Assembly: GCF_019891395.1 (NCBI RefSeq)
Contig: NZ_CP078143.1
Span: 1,340,001-1,404,000 of the forward strand
Source: Nitratireductor kimnyeongensis
Lineage (GTDB): Bacteria; Pseudomonadota; Alphaproteobacteria; Rhizobiales; Rhizobiaceae
Direction: 5' to 3'
Length of the DNA stretch: 64,000 bases
The translations under genes were made by a program, and so were the position numbers. Each line of letters opens with the position of its first letter. The stretch's first letter is position 1. Under the pieces are notes generated by a model. The model was not told where the DNA came from and ran no database searches. It saw only the letters and a program-made list of their open reading frames with translations. This document shows positions 36,036-44,419 of the stretch, piece by piece.

Positions 36036-37546
36036 GTCCTGTCCTCCCTGATCACTTCATCATAGAGTGTGTCTTCGTCCACCGTTGCGGCATCGAAACT
36101 CGCGGTGATGCGTCCGCGCACCATCACCAGAATACGGTCGGACAGCGCGATTGCCTCGGGTATGTCATCGGTGACCACCATCACGGCGGTGCCACTGCGG
36201 CTGAGCGAGACAAGCAATTCGTGGATCTCCCGCTTGGAACCGACATCGACACCCACCGTGGGCCCATTGAGGATGAGCAGTCTCGGTGCGCGTTCCATCC
36301 AGCGGGCAAGAACCACGCGCTGCTGGTTGCCGCCCGAAAGAGTTGCCACGGCCGGTGTGACGTCCGGCGTCTTGATCCGGAGGTTCTTCACCGCCTTGCG
36401 GGCGCGATCCAGCAGCGCGGTGGCATTGACGATGCCGAAGCTCGTGGATTTTTCCAGGCTCGAAACGGTTATGTTGTCGCCGATGGGCTGGTTGAGAAAG
36501 AGCCCTTCGGTCAGGCGGTCCTCCGGCACATAGGCGATGCCGTGAGCGATGGCGTCGTGCTGGCTGCCGAATTTGACGGTTTCACCCTCGATCTGGATGC
36601 GACCGGCATCCGGGTTCATGTAGCCGAAAAGCGTCTGTGCGAGTTCGGTGCGGCCCGAGCCAAGCAGGCCGACCACGGAGACGATCTCGCCCGGCCTCAG
36701 TTCCAGTTCCACCTCGGAGAAGTCTCCGCGACGGCCAAGACTGGATGCGGCCAGAAACGGCGGGTGAAGCGGGCTCTCTTCTCTGGGAAGGCGCTGGCTG
36801 TCCACGGAGCGGCCGGTCATGGCCTCCACCAGGCGCCCGGCGTCAAACTCGCCTATGGGGCCTTCCACCACGACGGAACCGTCACGCAATACGGTGACCG
36901 TGTCGCAGACGGCGAAGACCTCTTCGATCTTGTGGCTGACAAAGAGAAAGGAAACACCATCCTTCTTGAGAGCGTCGACAATCTCAAGAAGATGGGCCAC
37001 CTCGCTGCGTGTAAGCGCTGTGGTCGGTTCGTCCATGACGATGATGCGCGCCTCATTGGCGAGTGCGCGGGCGATTGCCACCAATTGCTTGGAGGCGACG
37101 GGAAGAAGCTCCACCGGCGCATCGGGATCGATCTCCACCTGCATGCGCTTCAGTGTCTCGACGGCCTGTCTCCTGCGTGCGCGCGCCCTGTGGACCGCGT
37201 CCCCGGCGGTCACCGAGCGCAGGAAGCCGATATTCTCCCACACGGTGAGATTGGGGAAGAGCGAGAAATCCTGATAGATGACGGAGAGCCCGGCGGAGAT
37301 CGCCCGCATGGGATCGTTCTTCAGGGTTTCTCCATTGAGGGTCACAGTTCCGGCATCCGCCTGCACGACACCGGACAGGATCTTGATCAGCGTCGATTTG
37401 CCGGAACCGTTTTCGCCGGCGAGACACCGCACCTCTCCCTCGCGCAGTTCCAGATTGACGTCTTCCAGCACGCGCACGGGACCATAGGCCTTGCGGATGT
37501 CTCGCATCTGCAGAATGGGCGCGCCTGGGTTCGCTTCCTCGTTCAT
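36032..37546 (-). CDS. Sugar ABC transporter ATPase with two ABC domains (RbsA type)
   Basis: A 504-residue fused ATPase. The N-terminal domain has a complete Walker A (AGENGSGKST) and Walker B (IIVMDEPTTALT). The C-terminal domain has a degenerate Walker A (VGLLGSGRTELAQ) but a good signature, LSGGNQQRV, as usual for RbsA/AraG-type proteins. ATG at 37546 is chosen; the upstream frame to 37663 covers the intergenic hairpins. It powers import with the two permeases and the binding protein. Confidence 0.95.
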   Translation of the reverse strand: MNEEANPGAPILQMRDIRKAYGPVRVLEDVNLELREGEVRCLAGENGSGKSTLIKILSGVVQADAGTVTLNGETLKNDPMRAISAGLSVIYQDFSLFPNLTVWENIGFLRSVTAGDAVHRARARRRQAVETLKRMQVEIDPDAPVELLPVASKQLVAIARALANEARIIVMDEPTTALTRSEVAHLLEIVDALKKDGVSFLFVSHKIEEVFAVCDTVTVLRDGSVVVEGPIGEFDAGRLVEAMTGRSVDSQRLPREESPLHPPFLAASSLGRRGDFSEVELELRPGEIVSVVGLLGSGRTELAQTLFGYMNPDAGRIQIEGETVKFGSQHDAIAHGIAYVPEDRLTEGLFLNQPIGDNITVSSLEKSTSFGIVNATALLDRARKAVKNLRIKTPDVTPAVATLSGGNQQRVVLARWMERAPRLLILNGPTVGVDVGSKREIHELLVSLSRSGTAVMVVTDDIPEAIALSDRILVMVRGRITASFDAATVDEDTLYDEVIREDRT

Positions 37547-37571
37547 GGGCAATCTCTTGTGTTCAGGCAAA

Positions 37572-37647
37572 GCCGCCGGGCATGGGTGCCCGGCGGCGTT
37601 TGAAACGGAAGGCGCGCAAGCGTCCGCCGGTCCTGAGACCAGGACCG
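37572..37647 (-). promoter_or_regulatory. Two strong hairpins between binding-protein and ATPase genes
   Basis: GCCGCCGGGCA/TGCCCGGCGGC (37572-37582 and 37587-37597) is a perfect 11-bp stem with loop TGGG. CGGTCCTG/CAGGACCG (37628-37635 and 37640-37647) is a perfect 8-bp stem with loop AGAC. Stems after an ABC binding-protein gene commonly protect its mRNA 3' end and dampen downstream expression, which would give excess binding protein over the membrane parts. No T tract follows, so this is probably not full termination. Confidence 0.65.
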
Positions 37648-37700
37648 CAGGCCGGCTGCGCATGTCTTCCCCTTCCGCTCATGTCGTCGATGTCCAAGCC

Positions 37701-38699
37701 TTAGAAGTCGTACTCGTCCATGTTCTCCGTGGTCACGTCCACCCAGGCCTGACCATAGAGCACCTTGCCGTCGAGCTTGATCTCGTTATAGCCCTCGACG
37801 CCGAGATCCATGCCGTCCGTTACCTCTTCACCCGCGATGGCCATGGAGGCAACCTTGTTCATGGCGATGCCGGCCTTCGCCGGATCCCAGAACGAGATCA
37901 TGTCGATGGCGCCTGTCTCCAGATAGGGACCCGCGACCGAGACGAGGCTCGTGCCAACAATCTTGACCTTGCCGTCGAGACCGGCTTCTTCCACTGCCAG
38001 GGCTGCGCCCACGACATCTTCACCAGCCGAGCCCTGAATACCCTTCAGGTTCGGATAGGTGCGCAGGAGCTCCTTGGTCTTCTGATAGGCGGTCTGCTGC
38101 TGTTCGTTGCTCTCCAGCTTGTCGGTGACAAGCTTCATGTCCGGGTATTTTTCTTTCTGGTACTCGATGGCCGCGTCCACCCACTCATTGTGGGTCTTGG
38201 CTGTCAGGTGGCCGACGAAGACGGCATATTCGCCCTCACCGCCCATGGCCTGCGCCAGAGCTTCCATCAGGTGACGGCCATAAGCCGCATTGTCGAAGGC
38301 TTCCACGTCATAGGTGACGTTTTCGAGGCTGGACGCTTCGTGACCGATCACCTTGATGCCGGCATCGAGTGCCTTGCCGAGCACCGGCTCAAGCGCCTCT
38401 GGCGAGTTCGGAACGACGGTGATGGCGTCGACCTTCTTCGCGATAAGGTCTTCGATCATTTGCACCTGCAGGGCGGCGTCGGCAGAGGCCGGGCCCACCT
38501 GCGTGGCGTCATGCCCCGTCTCCGAAGCATATTCCGCGACACCATCTTCCATGCGGTTGAACCAGGCAATACCGGAGAGCTTCACCACCGTCACGATGGT
38601 GTGCTTGGCGTCCTGCGCGTGGGTAACGGCGCCGGCCCCGACGATCAGCGCGGCGCCAAGCGCCACTCCGGCGGTGAGTTTCCTTAAGTTCAAAGCCAT
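37701..38699 (-). CDS. Sugar ABC transporter substrate-binding protein (RhaS/LsrB-like)
   Basis: A 332-residue periplasmic binding protein of the Peripla_BP_4 family. The signal peptide ends near GAGAVTHAQDAKHTI. GPASADAALQVQMIEDLIA and ITVVPNSPEALEPVL correspond to the hinge and pocket of the RhaS/LsrB branch. Database annotation often calls such proteins autoinducer-2 binding, but that is unsafe here because LsrF, LsrG and LsrR homologues are missing. Start at 38699 with AGGAGGAG upstream. The ligand is likely a sugar or polyol. Confidence 0.92.
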   Translation of the reverse strand: MALNLRKLTAGVALGAALIVGAGAVTHAQDAKHTIVTVVKLSGIAWFNRMEDGVAEYASETGHDATQVGPASADAALQVQMIEDLIAKKVDAITVVPNSPEALEPVLGKALDAGIKVIGHEASSLENVTYDVEAFDNAAYGRHLMEALAQAMGGEGEYAVFVGHLTAKTHNEWVDAAIEYQKEKYPDMKLVTDKLESNEQQQTAYQKTKELLRTYPNLKGIQGSAGEDVVGAALAVEEAGLDGKVKIVGTSLVSVAGPYLETGAIDMISFWDPAKAGIAMNKVASMAIAGEEVTDGMDLGVEGYNEIKLDGKVLYGQAWVDVTTENMDEYDF

Positions 38700-38753
38700 G
38701 AGACTCCTCCTGTTACAGTTTGTCAGTGCCCCGACGGCCGGCATGGCCGCCTG

Positions 38754-40268
38754 TCAGGCTTCATCGGACGCCCGTTTTTCCGTTCCCCTCATGAGATCGT
38801 TGTTGCGGGCGTACAATTCCTTGAAAGTGCGATAGCGCGCGTCGTAGATGACGCGATTCTTCTGCTCGGGCGCAATGGATCGTTCTACCGGGTTCCATCG
38901 GCGAATGTCTTCGCGCCCGGCAGCGCCGACGGCCACGGCTGCCAGAAACGCATTGCCGAAGGCCGCGCCAACCGTGTTGGCTGCAACCTCCTGAACCTTG
39001 CCGCTGGCATCCGAGATAGCCTGCGACCACACGGCATTCTTGGTGCCGCCACCCACGGCAGCGATCCGGGCCAGGCCGGCGCCTGCTTCTTCATAGGTCT
39101 CGATGACCGAAGCCACGCCATAGGCGATGCCTTCCAGAAACCCGCGATAGACATCTGCCCTTGTGTGGGTGAGGTCGAGCCCGAAGATCATGCCGCGCGC
39201 ATGGGGGTCGTGAATAGGGGTGCGCTCTCCCGAGAAATAGGGAAGCACCACGATCCCGTTTGCGCCCACCGGCGCGCGCGCTGCTTCTTCGGCCAGGAGC
39301 CGCAGCGCCTCGCTCTCATCCAGTTCGCGCGCAAACTGCTCCTGAAACCAGCGTGTGAGCGTGCCGCTCGTCGATGTGCCGGACATGCAGGCATGCTGAC
39401 CCTCGAAGAGCCACGGCGCATACCAGAGCCGCCCATCTTCGACACGGTGATCGGTCACCAGAATGATGAACATGGTCGAGCCGTACATCATCATCATCTC
39501 GCCGGTGCCGAGAACCCCGACGCTGACAGCTTCCGATGCCGCATCGATGGTGCCCGCCGTGACCGGTGTTCCCGGCGCAAGTCCGGTTTCTTTCGCCGCC
39601 TGTTCCGTGACATGGCCGGCAATCTCGGTGCTCCACAGGAGCTCGGGAAGGCGTTCCGGTTCGATAATGCGCTCGGCATACCGGTCGGACCATCGGTTGG
39701 TGCGGATGTCATAGAGCGGGCTGGAGGACGACGCGGAATAATGGTCGATGACGAAGCGTCCCGTCAGCCGGTGCACGAGAAACGATGAAGAGTTCATCAC
39801 CTTGTGAGTGCGGGCGTAGATCTCGGGCCTGTTCTTCTTCAGCCAGAGAATTTTCGGGCCGACGGACTGTGAACTGAGAGCGTTGCCGCATTCGACAAGA
39901 AGCGTTTCCTCGCCGATCTCTGCAGTCAGTTCCTCGATCTCTTCTGCCGCTCGGGTGTCGACGCCGTATAGCACCGCGTTCATCAGCGGCGTGCCCTCTT
40001 CATCAACCGGCAACATGCACGGACCGATACCACTGGCCGCCACGGCCTTGATGTCGCCGGGGACGATGCCCGCCGTGGCGATCAGCTCCTTGCTAATCAC
40101 GCAGAAGTCGCCCCACCAGTCTTTCTCGGCGTCGTGCTCGGCCCAGCCGGGTTGCGGCACGATCATGTCGTGCCGCCGCTTGGCAGTCGCGAGAATGCGT
40201 CCCTCGGCGTCGGCGAGAACGCCCTTGGTCTCGAAGGTTCCGATGTCGATGCCGAGATAGCAATCCAT
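38754..40268 (-). CDS. FGGY-family carbohydrate kinase
   Basis: A 504-residue kinase. DIGTFETKGVLADAEG is the N-terminal phosphate-binding motif, and VTAGTIDAASEAVSVGVL carries the catalytic Asp. AVGGGTKNAVWSQAISDASG is the C-terminal FGGY ATP-binding motif. Sequence is nearest the xylulokinase-like subgroup in general style, yet no isomerase lies nearby. It shares a start/stop base with the M42-like gene (TGATG). It presumably phosphorylates the imported carbohydrate. The substrate is unknown. Confidence 0.92.
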   Translation of the reverse strand: MDCYLGIDIGTFETKGVLADAEGRILATAKRRHDMIVPQPGWAEHDAEKDWWGDFCVISKELIATAGIVPGDIKAVAASGIGPCMLPVDEEGTPLMNAVLYGVDTRAAEEIEELTAEIGEETLLVECGNALSSQSVGPKILWLKKNRPEIYARTHKVMNSSSFLVHRLTGRFVIDHYSASSSSPLYDIRTNRWSDRYAERIIEPERLPELLWSTEIAGHVTEQAAKETGLAPGTPVTAGTIDAASEAVSVGVLGTGEMMMMYGSTMFIILVTDHRVEDGRLWYAPWLFEGQHACMSGTSTSGTLTRWFQEQFARELDESEALRLLAEEAARAPVGANGIVVLPYFSGERTPIHDPHARGMIFGLDLTHTRADVYRGFLEGIAYGVASVIETYEEAGAGLARIAAVGGGTKNAVWSQAISDASGKVQEVAANTVGAAFGNAFLAAVAVGAAGREDIRRWNPVERSIAPEQKNRVIYDARYRTFKELYARNNDLMRGTEKRASDEA

Positions 40269-41368
40269 CAGGTGTAGTCATCCCGGTTCAGGCTGAATTT
40301 CGCATCGACCCGGCGGATCGCGGCGATCAGCAGTTTCGTGAGGGCTTCCAGGTCGCGCAGGTCGCACATTTCGAGCGAGGTGTGCGTGTAGCGGCAGGGG
40401 AAGCACATATCGATACAGGCGACGCCCTCATTCACGAGCTGCACATAGGAGGAATCCGTCAGTGCGCCGGTGTGGGCCGTGCGCTGCAGGTTGATCCCCT
40501 CGGCTGAAGCCGTGTCGGAGAACAGCTTCGGCAGGGCCGGGTGCGGAATGGTGCCATTCAGAGTGCCGCGCCCATGGAACGAATAGAGGCTCATCGCCGG
40601 CCCGTTGCCGAGCGCAACTTCACCGCGCTGGGTCATGTCGGGCGTGTCGGCATTGAGCGCCAGATCGAGCTGGATGGCGATGTCGGGGTTGATCGCGCGG
40701 GCAGCGACCATCGCGCCCTGAAGATTGAACTCCTCGAGCACCGCGAAGACGAAATGTACCGTGGGGCGCGGACCCTCGGCGGCAAGTGCGCGGGCAACCT
40801 CGACGATGACTGCACAGCCGGCGCGATCATCCACCGACGTGCCGATGAGCCGGTTTTCATTGAGCTCGATAACACGCGGATCATAGACCACCGGCGTGCC
40901 GATCTCGATGCCCAGCGCCTTGACGCCCGCCGCGTCTTCCGCGCCCACATCGATGAACACCTCCTGGTAAGGGGTGACCTTGTATTTCTCTTCCGGCGGC
41001 GTGGCGTGATGGCTCTTGTTGGCGATGACGCCCTGCACGTCGCGGCCCTCGCCGACGCAGAACAGAACGGCCTGCGCAGGCAGGGCCTTCTCGGGGATGC
41101 CACCCAGCCGCTCGATGCGCACCAGGCCATTCTCCTCGATCTTGCGCACCATGAAGCCGAGCTGATCGGTGTGGGCGAAGAGCATGACCGAAGGCGCGCC
41201 TTCATCGCCTTCCAGTGTGGCGATCAGATTGCCGAGACGATCCGTTCGCAGGGCAAGCGGCAGATCGGCGAGCTCTTTTTCAATGCGGCGGCGCACGCGG
41301 TCTTCATGTCCGGAGAGACCCGGCGTCAGCATCAGGGTTTTGAGCAGTGAGCGGAGGCGCTCTTTCAT
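40268..41368 (-). CDS. M42-family peptidase-like hydrolase (SgcX-like)
   Basis: A 366-residue metallo-hydrolase of the M42 glutamyl aminopeptidase/endoglucanase family. The metal and catalytic residues are present: FAHTDQLGF (His, Asp), SVDDRAG (bridging Asp), VLEEFNLQGA (catalytic Glu pair), ALNADTPD, and a final His in RYTHTSLEM. E. coli SgcX, in the cryptic sgc operon, belongs to the same family. The ATG at 41368 overlaps the upstream permease stop; a 602-residue frame reaching into that gene is an artefact. A peptidase within a sugar operon is odd, suggesting that it acts on a glycosyl or acyl conjugate. Confidence 0.87.
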   Translation of the reverse strand: MKERLRSLLKTLMLTPGLSGHEDRVRRRIEKELADLPLALRTDRLGNLIATLEGDEGAPSVMLFAHTDQLGFMVRKIEENGLVRIERLGGIPEKALPAQAVLFCVGEGRDVQGVIANKSHHATPPEEKYKVTPYQEVFIDVGAEDAAGVKALGIEIGTPVVYDPRVIELNENRLIGTSVDDRAGCAVIVEVARALAAEGPRPTVHFVFAVLEEFNLQGAMVAARAINPDIAIQLDLALNADTPDMTQRGEVALGNGPAMSLYSFHGRGTLNGTIPHPALPKLFSDTASAEGINLQRTAHTGALTDSSYVQLVNEGVACIDMCFPCRYTHTSLEMCDLRDLEALTKLLIAAIRRVDAKFSLNRDDYT

Positions 41369-42348
41369 GATTGGTGAGCCTTTCGTTTGAAGAACGCCTT
41401 GAGATCGAAAGAGCCGAATGCGGCCCGGTACGACATGACGGCGATCAGGAGACCGCCGAAGAACAGGTCGCGGGAGAAGGCGCTGAAGGAGAGGATGTTG
41501 AGCCCGCTGGAAATGAATTGCAGGCAGATCACGGCGAGAACGACACCGGTGACCGTGCCGAAACCGCCTGCCGGGCTGACACCGGCAAGAATGTTGATGA
41601 GAATGACAAGCAGCAGATAGGAGCTGCCGTAGTCGGCATTGGCCGAGTTCACGCGGGAAAGAACCACGAGCCCGGCAAGCGCCGCGATGAAACCTGCGAT
41701 GGCGTAGATCTGAATGATCAGCTTCTTGCCGGGTACGCCGGCAAAACCTGCGGCCACGGGGTTGGCGCCAAAGAGGCGCAGACGCATGCCGACCGGTGTG
41801 CGGCGCAAAAGGAAGGCAAGACCCGAAGCGATGACCGCGAAGAGCACCAGCGGAAGCGGCAGCATGCCACCAATCGTCCAGTTCCCGAAGGCCGTATACC
41901 AGTCGGGCAGGCCGGTGATGGCCGGACCACGCGTGATGATGATGCCGATGCCGGCGAAAAGCTGCATGCTGCCAAGCGTTGCAAGAATGGGCGGCAGCCG
42001 CAGATAAGCGACGAGAAAACCGTTGAACGCGCCGCAGACGAGACCAACCGCAAGACCGGCGGGAACGGCGAGCCATGCCACTTCCGGGCCCGCTTTCATG
42101 GTCACCGCAGCCACGATCGAGGCCAGATTGGCGACGGCAACGACCGAAAGGTCGATGCCGCCGGAAATCATTGTCGGCAGGACGGCGAGCGACAAAAGCC
42201 CGAACTCGGGGAACTGGAAGCCCATGGACTGGAGGTTCGACGATGACAGGAATGTCGGGCTGGCGATTGCAAGCGCGACGAAAATCAACGCCGTCAGTAT
42301 TCCGAGGCTTTTGAGGTGAGAGCCTGTCGTATCCTGTCTTGCGTCCAT
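41365..42348 (-). CDS. Sugar ABC transporter permease (RbsC type), second copy
   Basis: A 327-residue permease of the same family as the first copy but well diverged. ISGGIDLSVVAVANLASIVA and LAGVSPAGGFGTVTGVVLAV are the family signatures. It overlaps the M42-like gene by 4 bases and lies 25 bp after the btpA-like gene. One double ATPase and two unlike permeases together make a complete importer. Confidence 0.93.
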   Translation of the reverse strand: MDARQDTTGSHLKSLGILTALIFVALAIASPTFLSSSNLQSMGFQFPEFGLLSLAVLPTMISGGIDLSVVAVANLASIVAAVTMKAGPEVAWLAVPAGLAVGLVCGAFNGFLVAYLRLPPILATLGSMQLFAGIGIIITRGPAITGLPDWYTAFGNWTIGGMLPLPLVLFAVIASGLAFLLRRTPVGMRLRLFGANPVAAGFAGVPGKKLIIQIYAIAGFIAALAGLVVLSRVNSANADYGSSYLLLVILINILAGVSPAGGFGTVTGVVLAVICLQFISSGLNILSFSAFSRDLFFGGLLIAVMSYRAAFGSFDLKAFFKRKAHQS

Positions 42349-42373
42349 GAGCTTCTTCCCCTGATGCCGAAGA

Positions 42374-43183
42374 TCAGCCGCCGCGGGCCGTTTTCACGAT
42401 CTGCATGAATTCCTTGGCCCGCGCCGGGTCGACGGGGTTCCAGGTGTTTCCGTCGACCTTGAGCGACGAGCCGACGATGCAGCCATCGGCGATCTTGAGA
42501 ATGTCTGCAACCGTGTTGTGACGAACTCCCGTATTGGCCAGAACCGGCGTGTCGGTGACTTTTTCCTTCACCGATTTGAGGTCGGCCATTTCTGCGGCCT
42601 CTCCGGTGATCGCGCCCGAAACGAGCACGGCATCCGGAATGGAAGAGAACACGGCAGAGCGAGCGCGGTCGGCCAGCGGCCGCTTGTCCATGGAATCGGC
42701 GAATTCAGCCGAGACGTTGTAGAGCATCACGAGATCGTCGCGACCGAGCCGGTTGCGATAGCGCATGGCTTCGCCTGCATTGGGCGTCCACGGCCCCATG
42801 TCGGAGGCATAGGTGCCGGTGAAGATTTCACGAACGAAAGAGGCGCCAGTGGCCGCAGCCAGCGCGACAGTGCTCATCGGGTCCCACAGCACATTCACGC
42901 CAAACGGCTTCCTGATCTCGTTGCGCAGCTGGCCGATCACAAAGGCCATTGCGGCGGTGGATGCCGTGTCCACCTGCAGCTCGTAGGGCCGGTCATTTTC
43001 ATTGCCGAACATCACGGCATCGACATCGGCTTCCTGCAGCGCGATGAGATCCTTGCGCGCCGCGGCGACGATGCCATCGATGCCTGCATCCGCGTCATAA
43101 AGGGGCGAGCCGGGCATCGGCAGAAGATGCACCATCGAAATGATGGGTTTCTTGTCGCCGAAGAGCTGCTTGAACTTTGACAT
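42374..43183 (-). CDS. BtpA/SgcQ-family protein
   Basis: A 269-residue predicted TIM-barrel protein. IISMVHLLPMPGSPLYD, ALQEADVDAVMFGNENDRPY and the late ADGCIVGSSLK are hallmarks of the BtpA family. The family was named for a photosystem I biogenesis factor, but its bacterial catabolic members such as E. coli SgcQ have no proven reaction. The final glycine-rich phosphate-binding-like segment suggests a phosphorylated sugar ligand. Start at 43183 (MSKFKQLFGDKKP) with GAAAGG upstream. Second gene in the operon after deoR. Confidence 0.85.
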   Translation of the reverse strand: MSKFKQLFGDKKPIISMVHLLPMPGSPLYDADAGIDGIVAAARKDLIALQEADVDAVMFGNENDRPYELQVDTASTAAMAFVIGQLRNEIRKPFGVNVLWDPMSTVALAAATGASFVREIFTGTYASDMGPWTPNAGEAMRYRNRLGRDDLVMLYNVSAEFADSMDKRPLADRARSAVFSSIPDAVLVSGAITGEAAEMADLKSVKEKVTDTPVLANTGVRHNTVADILKIADGCIVGSSLKVDGNTWNPVDPARAKEFMQIVKTARGG

Positions 43184-43218
43184 TCCGTGCCTTTCTTTCT
43201 TGGTCTTGGCCATGCCCG

Positions 43219-43983
43219 TTAAACGAGCGTGATGGCCGGTATGCGCGCCCGATAGGAAGCGGCGAGGTCCGCGCCGCCCCTGTCGGTGATCAGTTCGTCA
43301 ACGGCATCGAGCCCGCAGACTTCTGCGAAGGCACGCTTGCCGAACTTGCTGTGATCGGTGATCACGACGATGCGTTTGGCCCGCTGCATGGCGAGTCGTT
43401 TTGTCTCTGCCTCCTCGAAGGTGGCGGTGGTTATGCCATCGTGGTCGACGGCGTCGGCAGCGAGGAAACAGATATCGGCCTTGATGCTCGACAGCGCGTC
43501 CTTCGCCCAGTTGCCCACGAGGCTGAAATAGCCGTTTCTCACGCGCCCTCCGACGAGGTGCACCTCGGTCGGGTCAATCGCGGCAGCCTCGGCGACCTTG
43601 AGGTCGATGGTCACGACGGTGACCCTGCGACCGGCAAGTGCATGAGCGGTCGCAAGCGCCGTCGTGCCGGAATCCAGAAGCACCACCTGGCCGTCCAGAA
43701 CCTTGGAGGCGGCGGCCTGACCGATGCGTTGTTTAAGGTTCTGGTTCTGGCGAACCTTCTCCAGGAAAAGCGGCTCCGTGCCATCTTCGCCCGAACCGCG
43801 TGCGACCACGCCGCCATGGGTTCGCGTCACCACACCAGCCTGTTCCAGCACAACGAGGTCACGACGGACAGTGGGAAGTGAAATGCCCAGAATGGCAGAC
43901 AGGTCCGCATTGCTCACGCGCTTGCGCTCGACAATGACGTCGATCATCTGCTGTTGACGCTTTTGCGGAAACCGATGCTGCAT
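43219..43983 (-). CDS. DeoR-family transcriptional regulator
   Basis: A 254-residue protein. The N-terminal helix-turn-helix (VSNADLSAILGISLPTVRRD, then THGGVVARG) and the C-terminal DeoR sensor domain with LLDSGTTALA and the TDHSKFG segment are typical. Such repressors respond to sugar phosphates. It is the first gene of the operon, with the near-palindrome at 44000-44013 just upstream, so autoregulation and control of all ten genes is the simple reading. E. coli sgc also has a DeoR regulator (SgcR). Confidence 0.94.
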   Translation of the reverse strand: MQHRFPQKRQQQMIDVIVERKRVSNADLSAILGISLPTVRRDLVVLEQAGVVTRTHGGVVARGSGEDGTEPLFLEKVRQNQNLKQRIGQAAASKVLDGQVVLLDSGTTALATAHALAGRRVTVVTIDLKVAEAAAIDPTEVHLVGGRVRNGYFSLVGNWAKDALSSIKADICFLAADAVDHDGITTATFEEAETKRLAMQRAKRIVVITDHSKFGKRAFAEVCGLDAVDELITDRGGADLAASYRARIPAITLV

Positions 43984-43999
43984 CCTGTCCTCCTTCTAT

Positions 44000-44013
44000 G
44001 ATCGTTAATGATC
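44000..44013. promoter_or_regulatory. Near-palindrome upstream of deoR (candidate operator)
   Basis: GATCGTTAATGATC reads as GATC, G/A, TTAA, T/C, GATC on both strands, one mismatch pair from perfect symmetry. It also contains the direct repeat ATGATCG. It lies 17 bp upstream of the deoR start and no similar element was noticed elsewhere in the operon. Binding by the adjacent DeoR protein is inferred. Confidence 0.45.
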
Positions 44014-44415
44014 GATTTGAACGAGTCAATAGATAAACTTCAGTTTTCTGGCTGTTAGCGCAAAGCAGTTGTTTTCGTTGACCTGCTGCCGCGGTTTCAC
44101 CTGTGGAGAATTTGAATGACCGGCAACGCGTCCACACCGCCCAATGGAAGACAGTCGTAAACGCAACAATCGGAAGGTGTGCACGAGGATCCTGACGGCT
44201 TCAAACCATCTGGCCAGCAGGACGTTGCCCGTCCTGACACCAGACACTTCGTCTCGGCCACCGGCTCAGGCGGAAAGTCAACACAACGCGGAAGGGGTGG
44301 GTGAACCGCACCCCTGTGCCTGCCGCTCATGCTCCGGGCGGCCTCCCCATTCAACGAAAGCACCACTGACGGGTAAGCTCAGGCCGATAGGTTCCAGCCT
44401 GAGACCTGTGACCCG
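44014..44415. other. Gene-free stretch with nested inverted repeats
   Basis: This is the only long gap without a gene (about 400 bp). No frame here looks like a protein. It holds a nested stem TCTGG/CCAGA enclosing CAGGACG/CGTCCTG (44209-44244), a smaller AGGGGTG/GCACCCCT pair (about 44292-44315), and a strong double stem at its left-operon edge (annotated separately). It separates two catabolic operons and may hold terminators for the acid-sugar operon plus the upstream part of the deoR promoter, or the remains of a repeat element. Confidence 0.6.
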
Positions 44416-44419
44416 TCAG
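44366..44419 (-). repeat. Two-tier perfect inverted repeat at the end of the acid-sugar operon
   Basis: The outer arms CTGACGGGT (44366-44374) and ACCCGTCAG (44411-44419) pair perfectly over 9 bp. The inner arms CTCAGGC (44378-44384) and GCCTGAG (44397-44403) pair over 7 bp with a 12-base loop. The element includes the stop codon of the last enolase-family gene. There is no T tract, so it resembles a REP/BIME-like or structured-RNA element more than a standard terminator. Confidence 0.6.

Noticed and set aside
41369..42076. N-terminal extension of the M42-like protein to 602 residues
   Set aside because: The extension runs through the permease gene in another frame and is Arg-rich; homologues start at the MKERLRSLL methionine, where the ATGA overlap also lies.
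38754..43983. Assignment of the ABC/FGGY operon as an autoinducer-2 (Lsr) system
   Set aside because: The two-permease, double-ATPase, kinase layout is similar, but LsrF, LsrG and LsrR homologues are absent and BtpA, M42 and DhaKL genes are present.
44014..44415. CRISPR array or insertion-sequence remnant in the gene-free stretch
   Set aside because: Inverted repeats are present but there are no regularly spaced direct repeats, no transposase frame and no target-site duplication that I can see.
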